Source of the DNA: Trichopria drosophilae
Lineage: Eukaryota; Arthropoda; Insecta; Hymenoptera; Diapriidae
DNA length: 64,000 nt
Direction of reading: 5' to 3'
NCBI GenBank assembly: GCA_030407085.1
Contig: CM059582.1
Span: 30,641,001-30,705,000, forward strand
Shown piece after piece: positions 1-11,714 of the stretch. The first letter of the stretch is position 1. The number at the start of each line of letters is the position of its first letter. The notes under the pieces are model-generated. The model ran no database searches and was not told the DNA's origin. It was given only the letters and a program-made list of their open reading frames with translations. The position numbers and the translations under genes are program-made.

Positions 1-371
1 TAAATGTTCACGTCTTAGAAGCACATAAAATGCTACTTATGAACATATGACTAATTTTTTAAGACTAGTTAATTTAAGACTTTTTATTTTTTAATAATTA
101 GTAACATGTTCTATTAACTCAGGATTGGTTTTACTTACTTCAATAAATTTATCAATTTCATTTATATACATCGATATGGAAGATGCTCAATATATATTTC
201 TGATGTAGCGATCATAATATCTCAGCTATCTAAGAGTGAAAACATTTAAAAGTGAAACAAACTTTCCTATGTCATTTATTTTTTACCAATCGTCAATCAA
301 ACAACGCTCGTTTCATGCCAGGGTAAATTTTTGGCCTCTCGTCAAAAAAGAAACAAGCGTCGAAAAGTTCG

Positions 372-713
372 TGACGTAGGGGCGGGGTATAAAATTCTGG
401 AGCAAATCGTCCTTTTCCGCAAATCGACGAGGCTTTCAAAGTAAAGCTAAAGAAAAGGTCTGAGAAAAATCGCCGCTTTCGAGCTTGGTATGTTCTTGCA
501 GGATTCGAAATGTCGTTTCAGTTCAACGGGACAGGTCCTGGGCGGAAGCTACACTGCCACAAATTCCTGGACACGCGCCTTTCCTACATTCGACATTTTT
601 CGTCGTTAATTTCCGGTATCTCCAACTTGGCTAAAGTATTCCATGACCAACACATACGAGGTAGTTGTCAAAACACTATGTACAGAAACCAAACATAGAC
701 ATTTGAAAATAAA
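372..713 (+). promoter_or_regulatory. Possible core promoter with short transcription unit
   Basis: Closely spaced signals: TGACGT (CRE-like) at 372-377, a GGGGCGGGG GC box at 379-387, TATAAAA at 388-394, and a pyrimidine initiator-like CCTTTTCC at 411-418, about 23 bases on. A 62-codon ORF (510-698, MSFQFNGTGPGRKL...) follows and stops 10 bases before AATAAA at 708-713. I do not recognise the protein. It could be a small gene, a retrocopy or a first exon; 484-503 also contains an acceptor-like tgttcttgcag. The promoter reading is inference from motifs only. Confidence 0.3.
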
Positions 714-846
714 CTATTATCATGTAATACGATTTATTTTTTATTTTATGTTTATTACACTTCTTGCATGTCATAGGATTACCTGACATACCCGATTGAT
801 CGATTTAGGATCAATTACTAGTGTTGCAGATCGACCGCAAATCTAG

Positions 847-1059
847 ATGCAAGATTGTGTCACGTCATCATCGGTGGAGGATCCTCTGTACTTGTCCCTA
901 TCCTCGACGCGTACACATTCGATATTGCCTGATTTAGCTATGTATGATTCTCCACCGTTTCTGTCTGACTTACATCAAATACATAGCCTTCCTCCTTTGG
1001 CTCACAAGGAGCCTTTGCTCATCTACCTCCATCTCAGTGCGTTTCTAGAGAATATCTGA
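847..1059 (+). CDS. Unrecognised 70-codon ORF
   Basis: An open frame in a GC-richer patch, MQDCVTSSSVEDPLYLSLSS... ending in LSAFLENI. It is Ser/Pro/Leu-rich, with no signal peptide or domain I recognise. It could be a chance ORF or transposon debris. Listed only because its composition differs from the surrounding AT-rich DNA. Confidence 0.12.
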   Translation: MQDCVTSSSVEDPLYLSLSSTRTHSILPDLAMYDSPPFLSDLHQIHSLPPLAHKEPLLIYLHLSAFLENI

Positions 1060-4000
1060 ATGCTTTTATGCCATTTGTTGGTTTACCTGTGTATTTGCGA
1101 ATCCATGCTGAAATGTTTGTCTAATGTTTTAGAGAATTAGTACGCTGTTTGTTTCAATTAGTACTAAAGCAGCTCACACTCGGTGATTTAAGTTGTACAC
1201 GAGAAATAATAATTTAATTTTATCGATCTACTGTTAATTCCAAGAAATGGTAGTTAAGGTGATAATTAAGAATAGAATTTTCTGAATATCAAAAAGTGTT
1301 ATTCGTTAGGAATTGTACAAATAATGTAAACAGGATTTTGTTGCATTGTGTACTTTTTTTAATGAACTATTTTGTTACCATCTTTCTAAAGACACAATGA
1401 AGACAATGAAACTATTTTGATATGGTCATGAACCTATTAAAAATGCCACAATTTACTGAAAAATAACTAAATACAATGAAGCTATTTATTATGACAACAA
1501 TATTGTCCAAAGAAGTGCAGCAGTCCTATCTAATGCACGATAAGTAACTCATAAATTTTAGGATTAAGCAACGTACTTTGGATTTAAGAATTGGTTAATA
1601 AAATTCAAAAAAGTAGTCTAACTAGATAATTAAATTTCAAACAGTCCAACTAGACGGCTTTACTTTGTTGAGCGCTAATTCCCTAAACTTGCAAACAGAT
1701 GCGCTGACCGCTTAGCTCTACTGCAAATTTCATCCCGCGGTAACCGAAGTCGGGACTCTTGTAGAAATCTACTGAATTACAACATCCCAGTCTCAAATGA
1801 AGATGGCGAAGGGAGTAAGAGAACCGAGTTACCTACTACTAACTTCAATTCTAATTGTGCGGTGATAGCGAAAGCCTTGCATCTGACACTTTCCCTTCCC
1901 ACGGTCTGGCTTTGATTGCTAATCAAAACAAAGGAGTTTTGCTTTTTCCACATTGTTTATGGATACTGAAACAATCGAAATACTTCAAGTCAGAGATGCT
2001 CTAATTAAGAAAGGATTGAATTACACTTTATTTAAATTTTGGGATAGTTATGAATTTTGAATTGAGGTCGAATGTGCCCTGAAGAGCTTGTTTCAGATGT
2101 TCTGACATTTACAGCAAAATTAATCTCTTGCATGATGCCAAATAAATATTAATTGTGAATGCACAAAGAAAAAAACACAAGTATGGCAAGAAGATGTAGT
2201 ATGTTTTAAAAAAATCCAAAAATTAACCACGCCAACTCTTAGTCAAACTTAATACATCATAAGTTTTGTAAACAATACAATATTGCGCATTTACCTACGT
2301 CCATCCATTGCAATTTTAATGAATTTTCATAAAATTCATGTCAATATAAAAATCAAAAATATACGCTATCGGATTCATGGTACCAGTGATTTTGTCGAAT
2401 TTTTAGTTCCTGCAACTTTTTGAACATTATTAGTTATGTACTAAATGTTACTGCAAGTAACTTTTCCTTAGTTTAGCCGAACACCAATACTATATTTTCC
2501 CTATTTTCGAGGCTCTTTGTGCAGAAATAAATGTTCCTGAGATGACAGAGTCTATTTGAGGTGGATGTTTCAATTTCAACTTTACTTAAGTCAACTAAGA
2601 AATTACATTTTTTGACGATAGATATTACGAAACATTAATTGTAATTTCTCCATTGATTATAGCCAGCTATTCATGCATTGTATCTTTCTATTGCTGGTTA
2701 GTAATGGTATTTCATTTTTCGAAATCGTATTATTTGGACATGAACAATAGCAGAGAGTCGTTTGTTAGAAAATAATTGAATAAAATTCTATCAATGGAGA
2801 AATATGAGAAATCGTTGTAAACAAACATAAAACTAATTCATTGGGCTTCAGATCCCAACTTGGTTTTTACAGACCACAGATCAGATGCTACACACGATTT
2901 TAATTGCGAAAAACAGCCATTTTAGTCAGGGAAATCTATTCTACTACTTCAGAACTTTCAGAAATATTATACTTTCATAATTTTTTAAACAAAATTAAAA
3001 ATGAAAGAATTTGTTACAAACTTATGTATCTTGAACCTAATTGTTTTGCTTTAAACTTACATTTGATAGATTTATATACATGGGTGTGTATACTACAGCT
3101 TTTAATTACATTTCTTTTGATTATCATAGCATGATCGTACTCTTCAATTTCATTTATCCCCAATACAAACGTTGTAATTATCTGATAATAGCATTCTATA
3201 GTATCTTCTTTGTATTGTACATAAATGTAAGAGAATAACGAATTGTGGCTATTGTTAAAATTATACGGTTACTTTCGCACATCATTACCAACGTGATGGA
3301 AAATGCACCGATCCAATTTCAAACTCCATTAAAGTGGTTTCAAAATAAAGTGTGACGCGAAAGTTAATAATATCTGCTCTTACGCTTAATGGCACTACAG
3401 CTTTTTATTTACTGTTTAAATAAAAATAATGAAATTCGCTATACAGCAAATGTTTATTTGTAAATAGAGTAGAAAAGTAGAATTGGTTAAACAGAAATTA
3501 TTATTCAAATTATATCAATTCATCAGATAGTTATCAGATTATTTCCGTTTCACTTGATTTATTTTATCTTTATTCATTAGAGTAATAAATGAATCGCTCA
3601 TTAAACCATAAAACTAACCTCTAAACAAACGTCGAATCTCTTAAGTTCGTAGTCATTGACAACAAAATTCGTTCAGGCAAACAAATATTGGAAAAAAATA
3701 ATTGCACATTCCATCCTTCGTTCAAAACAAGGCGTTGTTTATTTTTTTTTTAACCTATTATTATTTATAACCACTAAACAATTTTGTTTCTAATGTTCGA
3801 TGTTGTTCCTACGATACTGAAAAATATTTAGATACCGCTGCTAGCTCGAATTCACAGAAAATTCATTTTGGTGAAACATAAAAGGCTAGAAATGGCTAGT
3901 CTGGAAATATGGTAAGAAATTTACCTGAAACTGGTAATATTAAAACAGATACAACTGAACATATTTATTGCCAGTCCTTTGATACGACAGTTACGATGGT

Positions 4001-4944
4001 TATCTCAAGCTTCAATAGCTTTACTATAAAATGATTTCTGAGTTTACTCAAAACGTCCTTCCTTCAGTTTAGACTACAATTTCCTAATCGAAACTAAATC
4101 TCTTTGTCTGAATTGTCCTAGTTAGAACCATTTCTGATGATCCTGAGGTACGTCGACAATTCGAACAGGACATCGTTGAATTGCATCATGGTTTTTGTCG
4201 ACTTGAAAAAATCAGTTTTCGTTTGCCGTATTATATTCAGTCTGCTTGATTGCACCATCCAGTCTTCTCAATAACATTCTCCAGTAATTGATATTGATTT
4301 TACAGCATTGCTGACTCCATTTGTATATTGATTTCAAAGGAAGTTTTAGTTGTATACTGGGCTACAGAATAGGTGAATCAACCAGCTGATATCACGACAT
4401 TTCTTAGGGGAAAATTACTTGACATAATCTTATGTTACTTTATATAATCTATTGCATTAATTATTTTCTTTAAATAATAATATATTTATCGACGATCATC
4501 AGGAATTAGAAGGCTTGACATAACAAAAAATTAAACTAGATCTAATCTACAAATAAGCAAAAAAATAATCCAATTGTATATCTAATAAAATACGGCTAGT
4601 TCATTGTTCTGGAAATCAGTACTAAAGTTTATTTACTCCACCCAACATTTCAAGCCAATCGGTTATTAATTTTTTAGGCAGATGACTAGAAAACTTTTGA
4701 AATATTTCAATCCATCGAAACGTGTAAAAGATTGATTTCGCATACATAGTGGTATGTTGTAAATGCTTTCCTTTGTGCTTCTAACTGTATTATTTAGAGT
4801 ACTCCAGGAAACGTTTTTTAACGTAATTACTAAACGTTTGGTCAATTTGTATGTGAAAATAGTTAAATCACCTCTACTTACTATTGAAGCAAACAGGAAT
4901 AGTTGGGAAAACTTGTTTGGGAAGTTCATGTACTATATAGCAAT

Positions 4945-5300
4945 GGACGTCCTCAGGACATCCTGAAATTGTCTCGAGAATCCTATATCCGTCCAGAATA
5001 TCGATGCATAACAGAAGTCAATGTTTTATTTTTTAATAAATTCGGGATGATCTGCATTATTCCGAGGATGATACTTTTGGGTGTCATCAGGATACTTTGA
5101 TAACAGTAACTTGTCATAATAGAGATGTCCTCGGAGGCTCCTGAGTGTAGCCCGCCCAGATATCCGAAGGTTGTGAAAAGTGGACATTTGGATGTCCCCA
5201 GGAGCTACTCAGGACATCCTTGGAAGGACGTAGAATGTCGCCAGGTTGGTAGCTTATCCTGGTTAAGATGTCCTCAAGATATCCCGAAGGCGTTCTTGTA
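4945..5300. repeat. Self-iterating inverted-repeat element ('GGAC-GTCC' type)
   Basis: The palindromic motif GGACGTCCTCAGGACATCC (4945-4963) recurs in degraded form near 5126-5147, 5188-5230 and 5268-5292 (GATGTCCTC..., GGATGTCCCCAGGAG, CAGGACATCC). The open frames across it come from the repeats. Boundaries are approximate and no target duplication was seen. Confidence 0.35.
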
Positions 5301-5860
5301 CTGTACGGTTAAATTACCTAAATTTTCCTGGAAATTAGCTAATTTAGTAAGGTTAGGTGAGGATAGAAATTATCTAAGTATAATACAACGATTTTCTAAA
5401 AAAGTACAAAAACATATTTGACATTTTGCAGTGTCACGAACAAATTTCCTCTGCATATTACGTATCACTTGTACTTTAGAATACCGTGGAAGAACTTTTA
5501 AGTCAGAAATAGCAATTTAGTGAGGATATCCCCCAGTGTTTGTTACATGTTTGATATTCTTTAAAGGGTCAGAGATATTGTGATTCATCCACGAGGCAAT
5601 AATGGACACCCTCTATATGGAACCTCCGAAAGTGATAATGTGGTCTGGAGGACCAGAAAATTATAAGTTCTAGAAAACACAAGAACAATAAAGCTATCAG
5701 CAGAAGCTAACAAAGTAAAAAAACGGAAAATAATTATCTGACACTGCCAAGTTGACACTTTGTTTAGTATTATTCACAAATTTTATATTTGCAATTAATT
5801 TCATATGTAAATTTTAATAAGCAATAGTTCAAAATAAAATATTGCATCAAAATGTGCATA

Positions 5861-6122
5861 CAGTGGAGTCCCGGTATAATTGCGTCTCGCTATATTTACG
5901 TCCCAGTATATTTGCCCGATTGTTTCGTTATATTTGATGGCCGCCGCTTTCTTTTACCCCCACCTTGCGGGTTGGGGCCTCAGGTAGGGCCTGCTGTGAC
6001 GTTACGAAAATAACGCAACGGAGAAAAGTGGAAGAAGCGACGCTCCCCTTCTTTTGGTAAATATAATAAGACAGGAGGGGAAGGTGAGGAACCGATTGGG
6101 TAAATATACAGAGACTCGACTG
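5861..6122. mobile_element. MITE, Tigger/pogo-like, copy 1
   Basis: 262 bp. It starts CAGTGGAGTCCCGGTATAAT and ends with the inverse (GTAAATATACAGAGACTCGACTG), directly flanked by TA on both sides (5859-5860 and 6123-6124), as expected for a TA target duplication. A CAGT...ACTG terminus with TA duplication is typical of pogo/Tigger relatives. No transposase remains. The interior is GC-richer than the surroundings. Confidence 0.7.
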
Positions 6123-6174
6123 TATTTGATATAATTGGTGTAAATGTAGTGAAAATCTTCAGACAAGATTTATA

Positions 6175-6370
6175 CCGTAGAGTCCCAGTACAATTTCGTC
6201 TCGCTATATTTACGTCCTAGAATATTTGCTCGATTCCGCCTCGTTATATTTACCTGCCACCGCTTTCTTCTTCCCCCACTATGCGGGCGGGGGCCTCAGG
6301 AAGAGCCTGCTGTAACGTCACGAATATAACGCGACTGATGGGAGTGGGTAAACATATCGGAACTCTACTG
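6175..6370. mobile_element. MITE, Tigger/pogo-like, copy 2 (shorter)
   Basis: 196 bp and clearly the same family as 5861-6122: shared GTCTCGCTATATTTACGTCC, TGCGGG..GGGGCCTCAGG and GCCTGCTGT..CGT.ACG blocks. It starts CCGTAGAGTCCCAGTAC and ends GGAACTCTACTG. The left flank is TA (6173-6174), while the right flank is AA and so has drifted. It lies 52 bp from copy 1 in the same orientation. Confidence 0.65.
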
Positions 6371-6552
6371 AATTGTTAAGAATTCTGCTAAATTTTATGG
6401 CTGACCATAAACTATAAATAGATATTTTCAAAAATTTGGAAAAGAATTTAATTACGGCTACATTTGTCCTTTCCCACAAATTTCATTCAATTTGAATGGC
6501 AGAAATATGTAGAATGAAAAAAAGATTGCCACTTAGCCCTGGTTTCATAATA

Positions 6553-6818
6553 CAGTAGGACCTCGATATTAGAACCGTTCTGAATTTACTCTACTAGCAT
6601 GGATATAACAACTTTGAGAAAGGAATAGAAGCTTGCCTTTCGCTTTTCTGAAAGTTTTCATCAGTCAGTTCCATTTCGTGCATTCCATATGACACGTACT
6701 GGGAAAGGGTGTGTGAAGGAGATTCATCTCAAACGTTCAAAACACTATAACGATCATAAAATTCTTCTTAGATCGATCGGTCCCTATAATGGTAGGTCCT
6801 TATATCAAGGTTCTACTG
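6553..6818. mobile_element. MITE with CAGTAGGACCTCGATAT termini
   Basis: 266 bp. The left end CAGTAGGACCTCGATATTAG and the inverse of the right end CAGTAGAACCTTGATATAAG are near-identical, with TA on both sides (6551-6552, 6819-6820). This is the same terminal design as the two preceding MITEs but a different sequence family. No coding capacity. Confidence 0.65.
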
Positions 6819-7619
6819 TACATGGAATAATTTAAGTAGGAAGAGCCAGTAACTTTTATTGTTCGCAGTAACCTGCAGAATCTAAGTAGCAATAGTCGAC
6901 ACCTATTTAGAACAATAGAATTTTCTTTTTTTGTTAAATTTCATTATATTGTAACCGAATTTATCAGTATTTACGATTTCTAGAGTTCGGAAATCACTTA
7001 CACTCCTGGATATTATTCTTTGAGGACTGACAAATTTCAGATTTGAACCGATTATTTGAAATCCAATTGAAGGGAGTCATTAGTCGATTGGCTCGAATGT
7101 TGTGTGAAAAGCACGTTTCATGAAAATTCCTTAATAGTAGAATATTTTTCCGACGCTGAGGTCTAATTCAAGCGATGAAGCGAAAAAGAGAGATAACGAC
7201 TCAACGTATAGCACTATTGTCTGCCAACAACAGTTACCGTGTGTTGCTGCTCGAAATGCGAACGACTCCCAGCTGGGTGAAGCGGCGTGCTCGTCAGCGT
7301 CGCGACGCCCGCGCTTTCTCGTTCGCGATGTCACTAATTAGCAGCGCCGGGCTTGTAAATGGCCGGAGGGGACGAGCGAACGAAGCGCGGCGCTACCGCT
7401 CGAACCCATATTAAATGTCACCTGTTTCCACAGTTTTCCATCTCACTCTTTCCCTCGTTCACTTCCGGTGGTACCTGCTCTCTTTCTACCCATCCATCCA
7501 TCCACGCGTCTGTGTACCTCGTTCCACTGCCTCAATTTTCTCTCACTCTCCGTTTGTCTTCTACGCTCTTATTAATTTTAATCGGAGCGATGGAATCCAA
7601 CGTCTGGTTAGAATTTGAT

Positions 7620-7960
7620 CCGTGCAAGTTTTAGATAGCGAGTGCAGAACCGCACTGTAGAAAGGGGTCCAGAACACTTTCCGGGAAAGTCTCTTTGATC
7701 AATTCACAGTCACCTCGAGAAAATGAATTAGCGTGTTTCGACCTACATTGTTGAAGTCTTGGAAAAGAATACATATTTCGCAATGTTTGATATTCATTAG
7801 GTTTCATCAGCTCCAAGGTGTAGCCTTTGCGGATTTTGCACACCTAGCTGTTGGTCTTTGTACAGGTTCTATAAAGCTTTTAGTAGTAGTAGTAGTACTA
7901 GTTCAGCTTATTTTAGCTCGTGGTAGATATCTCTCAAACAAAAAATACAGATGCATTTAA
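7620..7960. repeat. Possible LINE 3' end with (AGT)n tail
   Basis: The sequence ...TTGTACAGGTTCTATAAAGC followed by TTTTAGTAGTAGTAGTAGTAC (7881-7901) resembles 3' ends of insect non-LTR elements that finish in a trinucleotide repeat. No reverse transcriptase frame is attached, so this is a weak, shape-based call. Confidence 0.2.
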
Positions 7961-8050
7961 CTGAAAGATATTAGGTCGTTATAAGGCAGAGCCATCTTCC
8001 ACCATAAAATATAAGTTCGTCGATACGTTACAAGTGCTAAAATATTTTTT

Positions 8051-8293
8051 GTCACACCAGCACGAAAAGTCCATCTTTCCGCCCGGAGAAGTGGGCGGAA
8101 AGTGCCCGATTGCCGCCCGATGACGTGATTTCGCGGGCGGCAAAATGTTTTTTGCCTGTAGCTTACAATCTGTTGATAGTCTTTCATCGAAAAACAATCT
8201 TTCACGCTCTGAAGATCATTGAATTTGCTAGACAGCCATGGACGACTTTACGCGCCCTAAAGGTGTGTTGTACTTTTCGTGTACTGGTGTAAC
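8051..8293. mobile_element. MITE-like element carrying two GC hairpins
   Basis: Terminal inverted repeats: left GTCACACCAGCACGAAAAGT and inverse of right GTTACACCAGTACACGAAAAG. Inside are two consecutive 10-bp perfect stems, 8075-8084/8093-8102 (CTTTCCGCCC...) and 8110-8119/8134-8143 (TTGCCGCCCG...). No clear target duplication. Short ORFs across it are not meaningful. Confidence 0.45.
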
Positions 8294-9559
8294 TGCAAGC
8301 AGCGCTCTTTTCCTTTTGCTCGGCCCATTCGTCACCCTCGGTGCAACGCCTCTGTTTCCGCCCTAGATACGTAATATAATATTCTGAATGCAACATCACT
8401 TTTCAGTTCGAATGCATTCATTTCTTATCAGTGCTCTGGTTTATGACTAGGCTAAACTTAAGACTGACTCGTCATTAGTATCTAATCAGTGCAACGAAGA
8501 TTATAGAATTACATAGTTTGATGGTCCTAATTGACTAAATTTTTAGTAAAGGAACTTAAAAAATATACTCACCTCTCATATTTCCGACCCTTTGACCCCC
8601 AGCAGCGTAGTTGCACAAGGTGCTATCCTATGTTTTACGGCCTCGACGACGCGCCACGCAGCTATCATACGCGCACCACCGTATATTGTAGTTAATGTTT
8701 CGTGCAGCCGCCTAGTGATAAAAAGAGAGAGGATAAAAAGAGAGTTAAAACACAGCAGGCGAGGACGTTCCTGGATAGTAATTCACGTTATGCATGACGG
8801 AAACCGCGCGTTGCGTTGCCTTTAACTTACGCATCATTGCACCTCTGAATTTTGCTCATAAAGGTCCTTAAAGCATGGAAAGTATATAAAATACCTACTG
8901 ACAGTGTCATAGAAGGCGTGTTATTGTTGTTGCTATCTGTACAGTCATATTGTTGAAGTAAGTTCCTGTAAATATCTTTTATATCCTGTATGGATACAGA
9001 ATGATGTGTTACGATCAAATATTATACTTGAATCAATTACGAATAGTAATCTATAGTCTTTTTCAATATGTAAGAAATTCAATAAAAGTTTTGAATATTT
9101 TCACTCAATGGATTTTTGATCAGATGCATGTATTCCCTAATAATAATATCAGCATAGACATAGCTTAAAGCTGCTTTACCTTATACAAATTTAGTAATAA
9201 TCAGCGTATAAATGAAACAGAGGTATGTAACGAAATACTTAATGCAGATCAAATTAATGCATTACAATAACATTAACACTAAAGCAGTGCAGAGGACTTT
9301 AAACTAAACTCACCTAATACTTATACTAAATACATTTTGTGCATCGAACTGACAACTTTAGAGAATATAAACAATAGAGAAACTAAACACAACATTTTTT
9401 AAACCAAACTGATGTTTGCTCAAGCTGAAATGCTGGCAAATAGTGCTTAACTTTTGACAAGAAGGAGTTAGGATCTTAATGAGGATCTTATAGACAGAGG
9501 CAAAGTATTAAAAACTTTGACTGTCATTTAAGAGAAGGCACCTTTTAATTTTGAAGAGG

Positions 9560-10730
9560 AATGCACTGGATATTGAAAGGTGAGGGAAGTTATTGCGCTT
9601 GCATCATATCCTGATGTTCCTAGTATCTTCAGTTTGTCTAATAGATATTGCGGTGTACATTCACAAATGACCCCACAATGCAGCATAAGAAGCTGGTATT
9701 GCAGTCTAAGTTTTGTTGATAACCAACCTGATGTTAATAATGAAGGTGTGATAAGATTAAATTTCCGAATACCGTAGACGCAACATAGTCAGGTATTCTG
9801 TGCAGCCTGTACCTTTTGCCAATGGAAATGTTTGGCATAAATTTAAATAAGACATTGCAGTTTTTCTTGTAATATGCATACAAAATCACTATCCAAAATT
9901 ACACCGAGATTCTTGGCTTCTCCCATGTTCTAAGGAATTGAAAGTGAAGTATTGCGCATCAGAAGAAGATGGGGAGCTTTAATGTACCAATGAAAATTAG
10001 CCAATATTACAAGCAAGAACTTTATATTCCTATCAGCGTACCTGTCTTGTACAAATGGTAATTTCATAATGGTTTACCAAGCTCCCACTATTTTTGGTCT
10101 AACGCGCATCTATGGGAATGCTTCACCTTTTATCATTACACCATGACTTCGTCCACAGGTATGATGTTATCATCGATGGATATTTCATTGTCTACCAGTG
10201 ATCGATTTACGAATGCATGTGTCGCCAACAAGTAACACTTTCGACTTTACGGGATTTATATAAATGCATTATTTTCAGTCCATGTGGCAATATTATTTAA
10301 TTAAAATTAAACATATTAAAAACTTGGGAAGAACTAACCTTTGAACCTTTTGTTCATCCGTACGTCAACCAATGCCTTTCATTGGTGTATCATTTGCACG
10401 CAATCACTACTGACTACGACAAGTTGCAAAGATAATATTCAACGAGTTTACAGGCACCGTCCAAAAACCCATAATGGTGCAGCGTGGCAAGAATAAATTT
10501 ATAGTTCAAAGTGTCGCATGAATGAGAAAAATCTAAAAGGCTGATCATAGTTTCCCGTCTTTTCTGACATCCACGAAGAACGTCCGAGTATCCCAGAGTG
10601 CAGTACCACAAGTGACATCCGTTCTGAATCTAGATTGATATCCAGGAAATAACTAGAACATATCAAAATAGACAAGGAATTGCTCGTAAATCGGCAAGAA
10701 ATTAAGTTTATGTATTTTCTCAATCGTACT
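9560..10730 (-). pseudogene. Decayed non-LTR retrotransposon reverse transcriptase
   Basis: The - strand translation keeps RT landmarks of CR1/Jockey-like LINEs despite frameshifts. Near 10414-10611 it reads ISLLDFSHSCDTLNYKFILA then LHHYGF, the counterpart of the canonical 'LLDFSKAFDTVNH..LL.KL..YG' motif with its first catalytic Asp retained. Further 3' (about 9860-9930 on - strand) it reads SQESRCNFG in one frame and KNLGVILDSDF in another, matching the 'KNLGVILDS.L.W..H' block after the palm. Family and exact ends cannot be fixed by eye. Confidence 0.6.
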
Positions 10731-11456
10731 CACAATTGCATGTTTCCATATCGATGGAAAGTCATTCATGGAGATTACATAATTGATTACATACAGTATC
10801 TGTATCAATTGCCATTACATATTTAATTTCATAATCCACTACAAAATATCTCATTTTAAGATATGCTAGGCATTTGGCCAATTTCGTTTTAGAATAGAGG
10901 TCTCATTGTATGGATCTTCGATGCGATGTGTTTCAATATTTAAGGGCATTATTTGCATCTGCGATCATAATTAAGTTGTGTCTTATCACCATAGAAAACA
11001 GCAGACTGTAAAAGGGTCTGCATTTAAGATGTTTTACCTAATTTTGATGCGAACATCTTCAGAAATATTCAGCCACTCTGATCTCCAATCTAAATTAACC
11101 TCTCTTCAAGGTTTCAAATATTTCCACAATCGAACACTGGTTTGTTTTAGTTGTCCCTTTTTCATGCTATTTAATTACGATTTTAATTAATACCGAAAAT
11201 TGGGTACTTCGATTGTTTTTTTTTATTTTGCGCAGTAAAAAAAACTTTCCTAATGTTTATGAAAATGACATGTTTTCTAGACCTTGTAGATAAGTCAGTC
11301 AATGTGCTAACTGAATATATGTTCAAGTCCGTGTGCGAAATTGCACTTTCCACATTGTTTTCGGTACACAAGATACACACCGCATTACGTACAATATAAA
11401 TAGTGCGCAAAGTCCTTCGCATACGAAGATCAGCGCCACACTCACTAAATTTCTTT

Positions 11457-11714
11457 GAGTGAGAATTCACTCTTTGGGTAGTGAAAACAGAGTAATTCTC
11501 GTGAAAGAGTGAATATTCAACTCTTTAGGAGTGAAATTTCAATCTTACAAGAGTAAAAATTTACTCTTTCCCTCCTAGTCGTGAATTTGACAACTCTGGA
11601 GGAAAGAGTGAATGTCCACTCTTAAAGAGTGAATTTCCACTCTTAAAGGGTTGACTATTCACTCTTTCACTAGAGTTACCCGGTTTTCATTAATTAAAGA
11701 GTGAATTCTCATTC
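11457..11714. repeat. Self-iterating element of AAAGAGTGAAT units
   Basis: Terminal inverted repeats GAGTGAGAATTCACTCTTT (left) and GAATGAGAATTCACTCTTT (inverse of right). The interior is about ten degenerate direct and inverted copies of AAGAGTGAA/TTCACTCTT, so the whole segment is an array of the terminal motif. Probably a MITE-class repeat; no target duplication is evident. Confidence 0.5.

Noticed and set aside
1660..1910. tRNA-like or SINE-like stretch (- strand AGCTAAGCGGTCAGCGCA at 1700-1717)
   Set aside because: It resembles a polymerase III A box, but no B box or cloverleaf follows and no poly(A) tail or target duplication was found.
5125..5421. 98-codon ORF
   Set aside because: It overlaps the GGAC/GTCC repeat element and its peptide repeats the motif; no protein similarity recognised.
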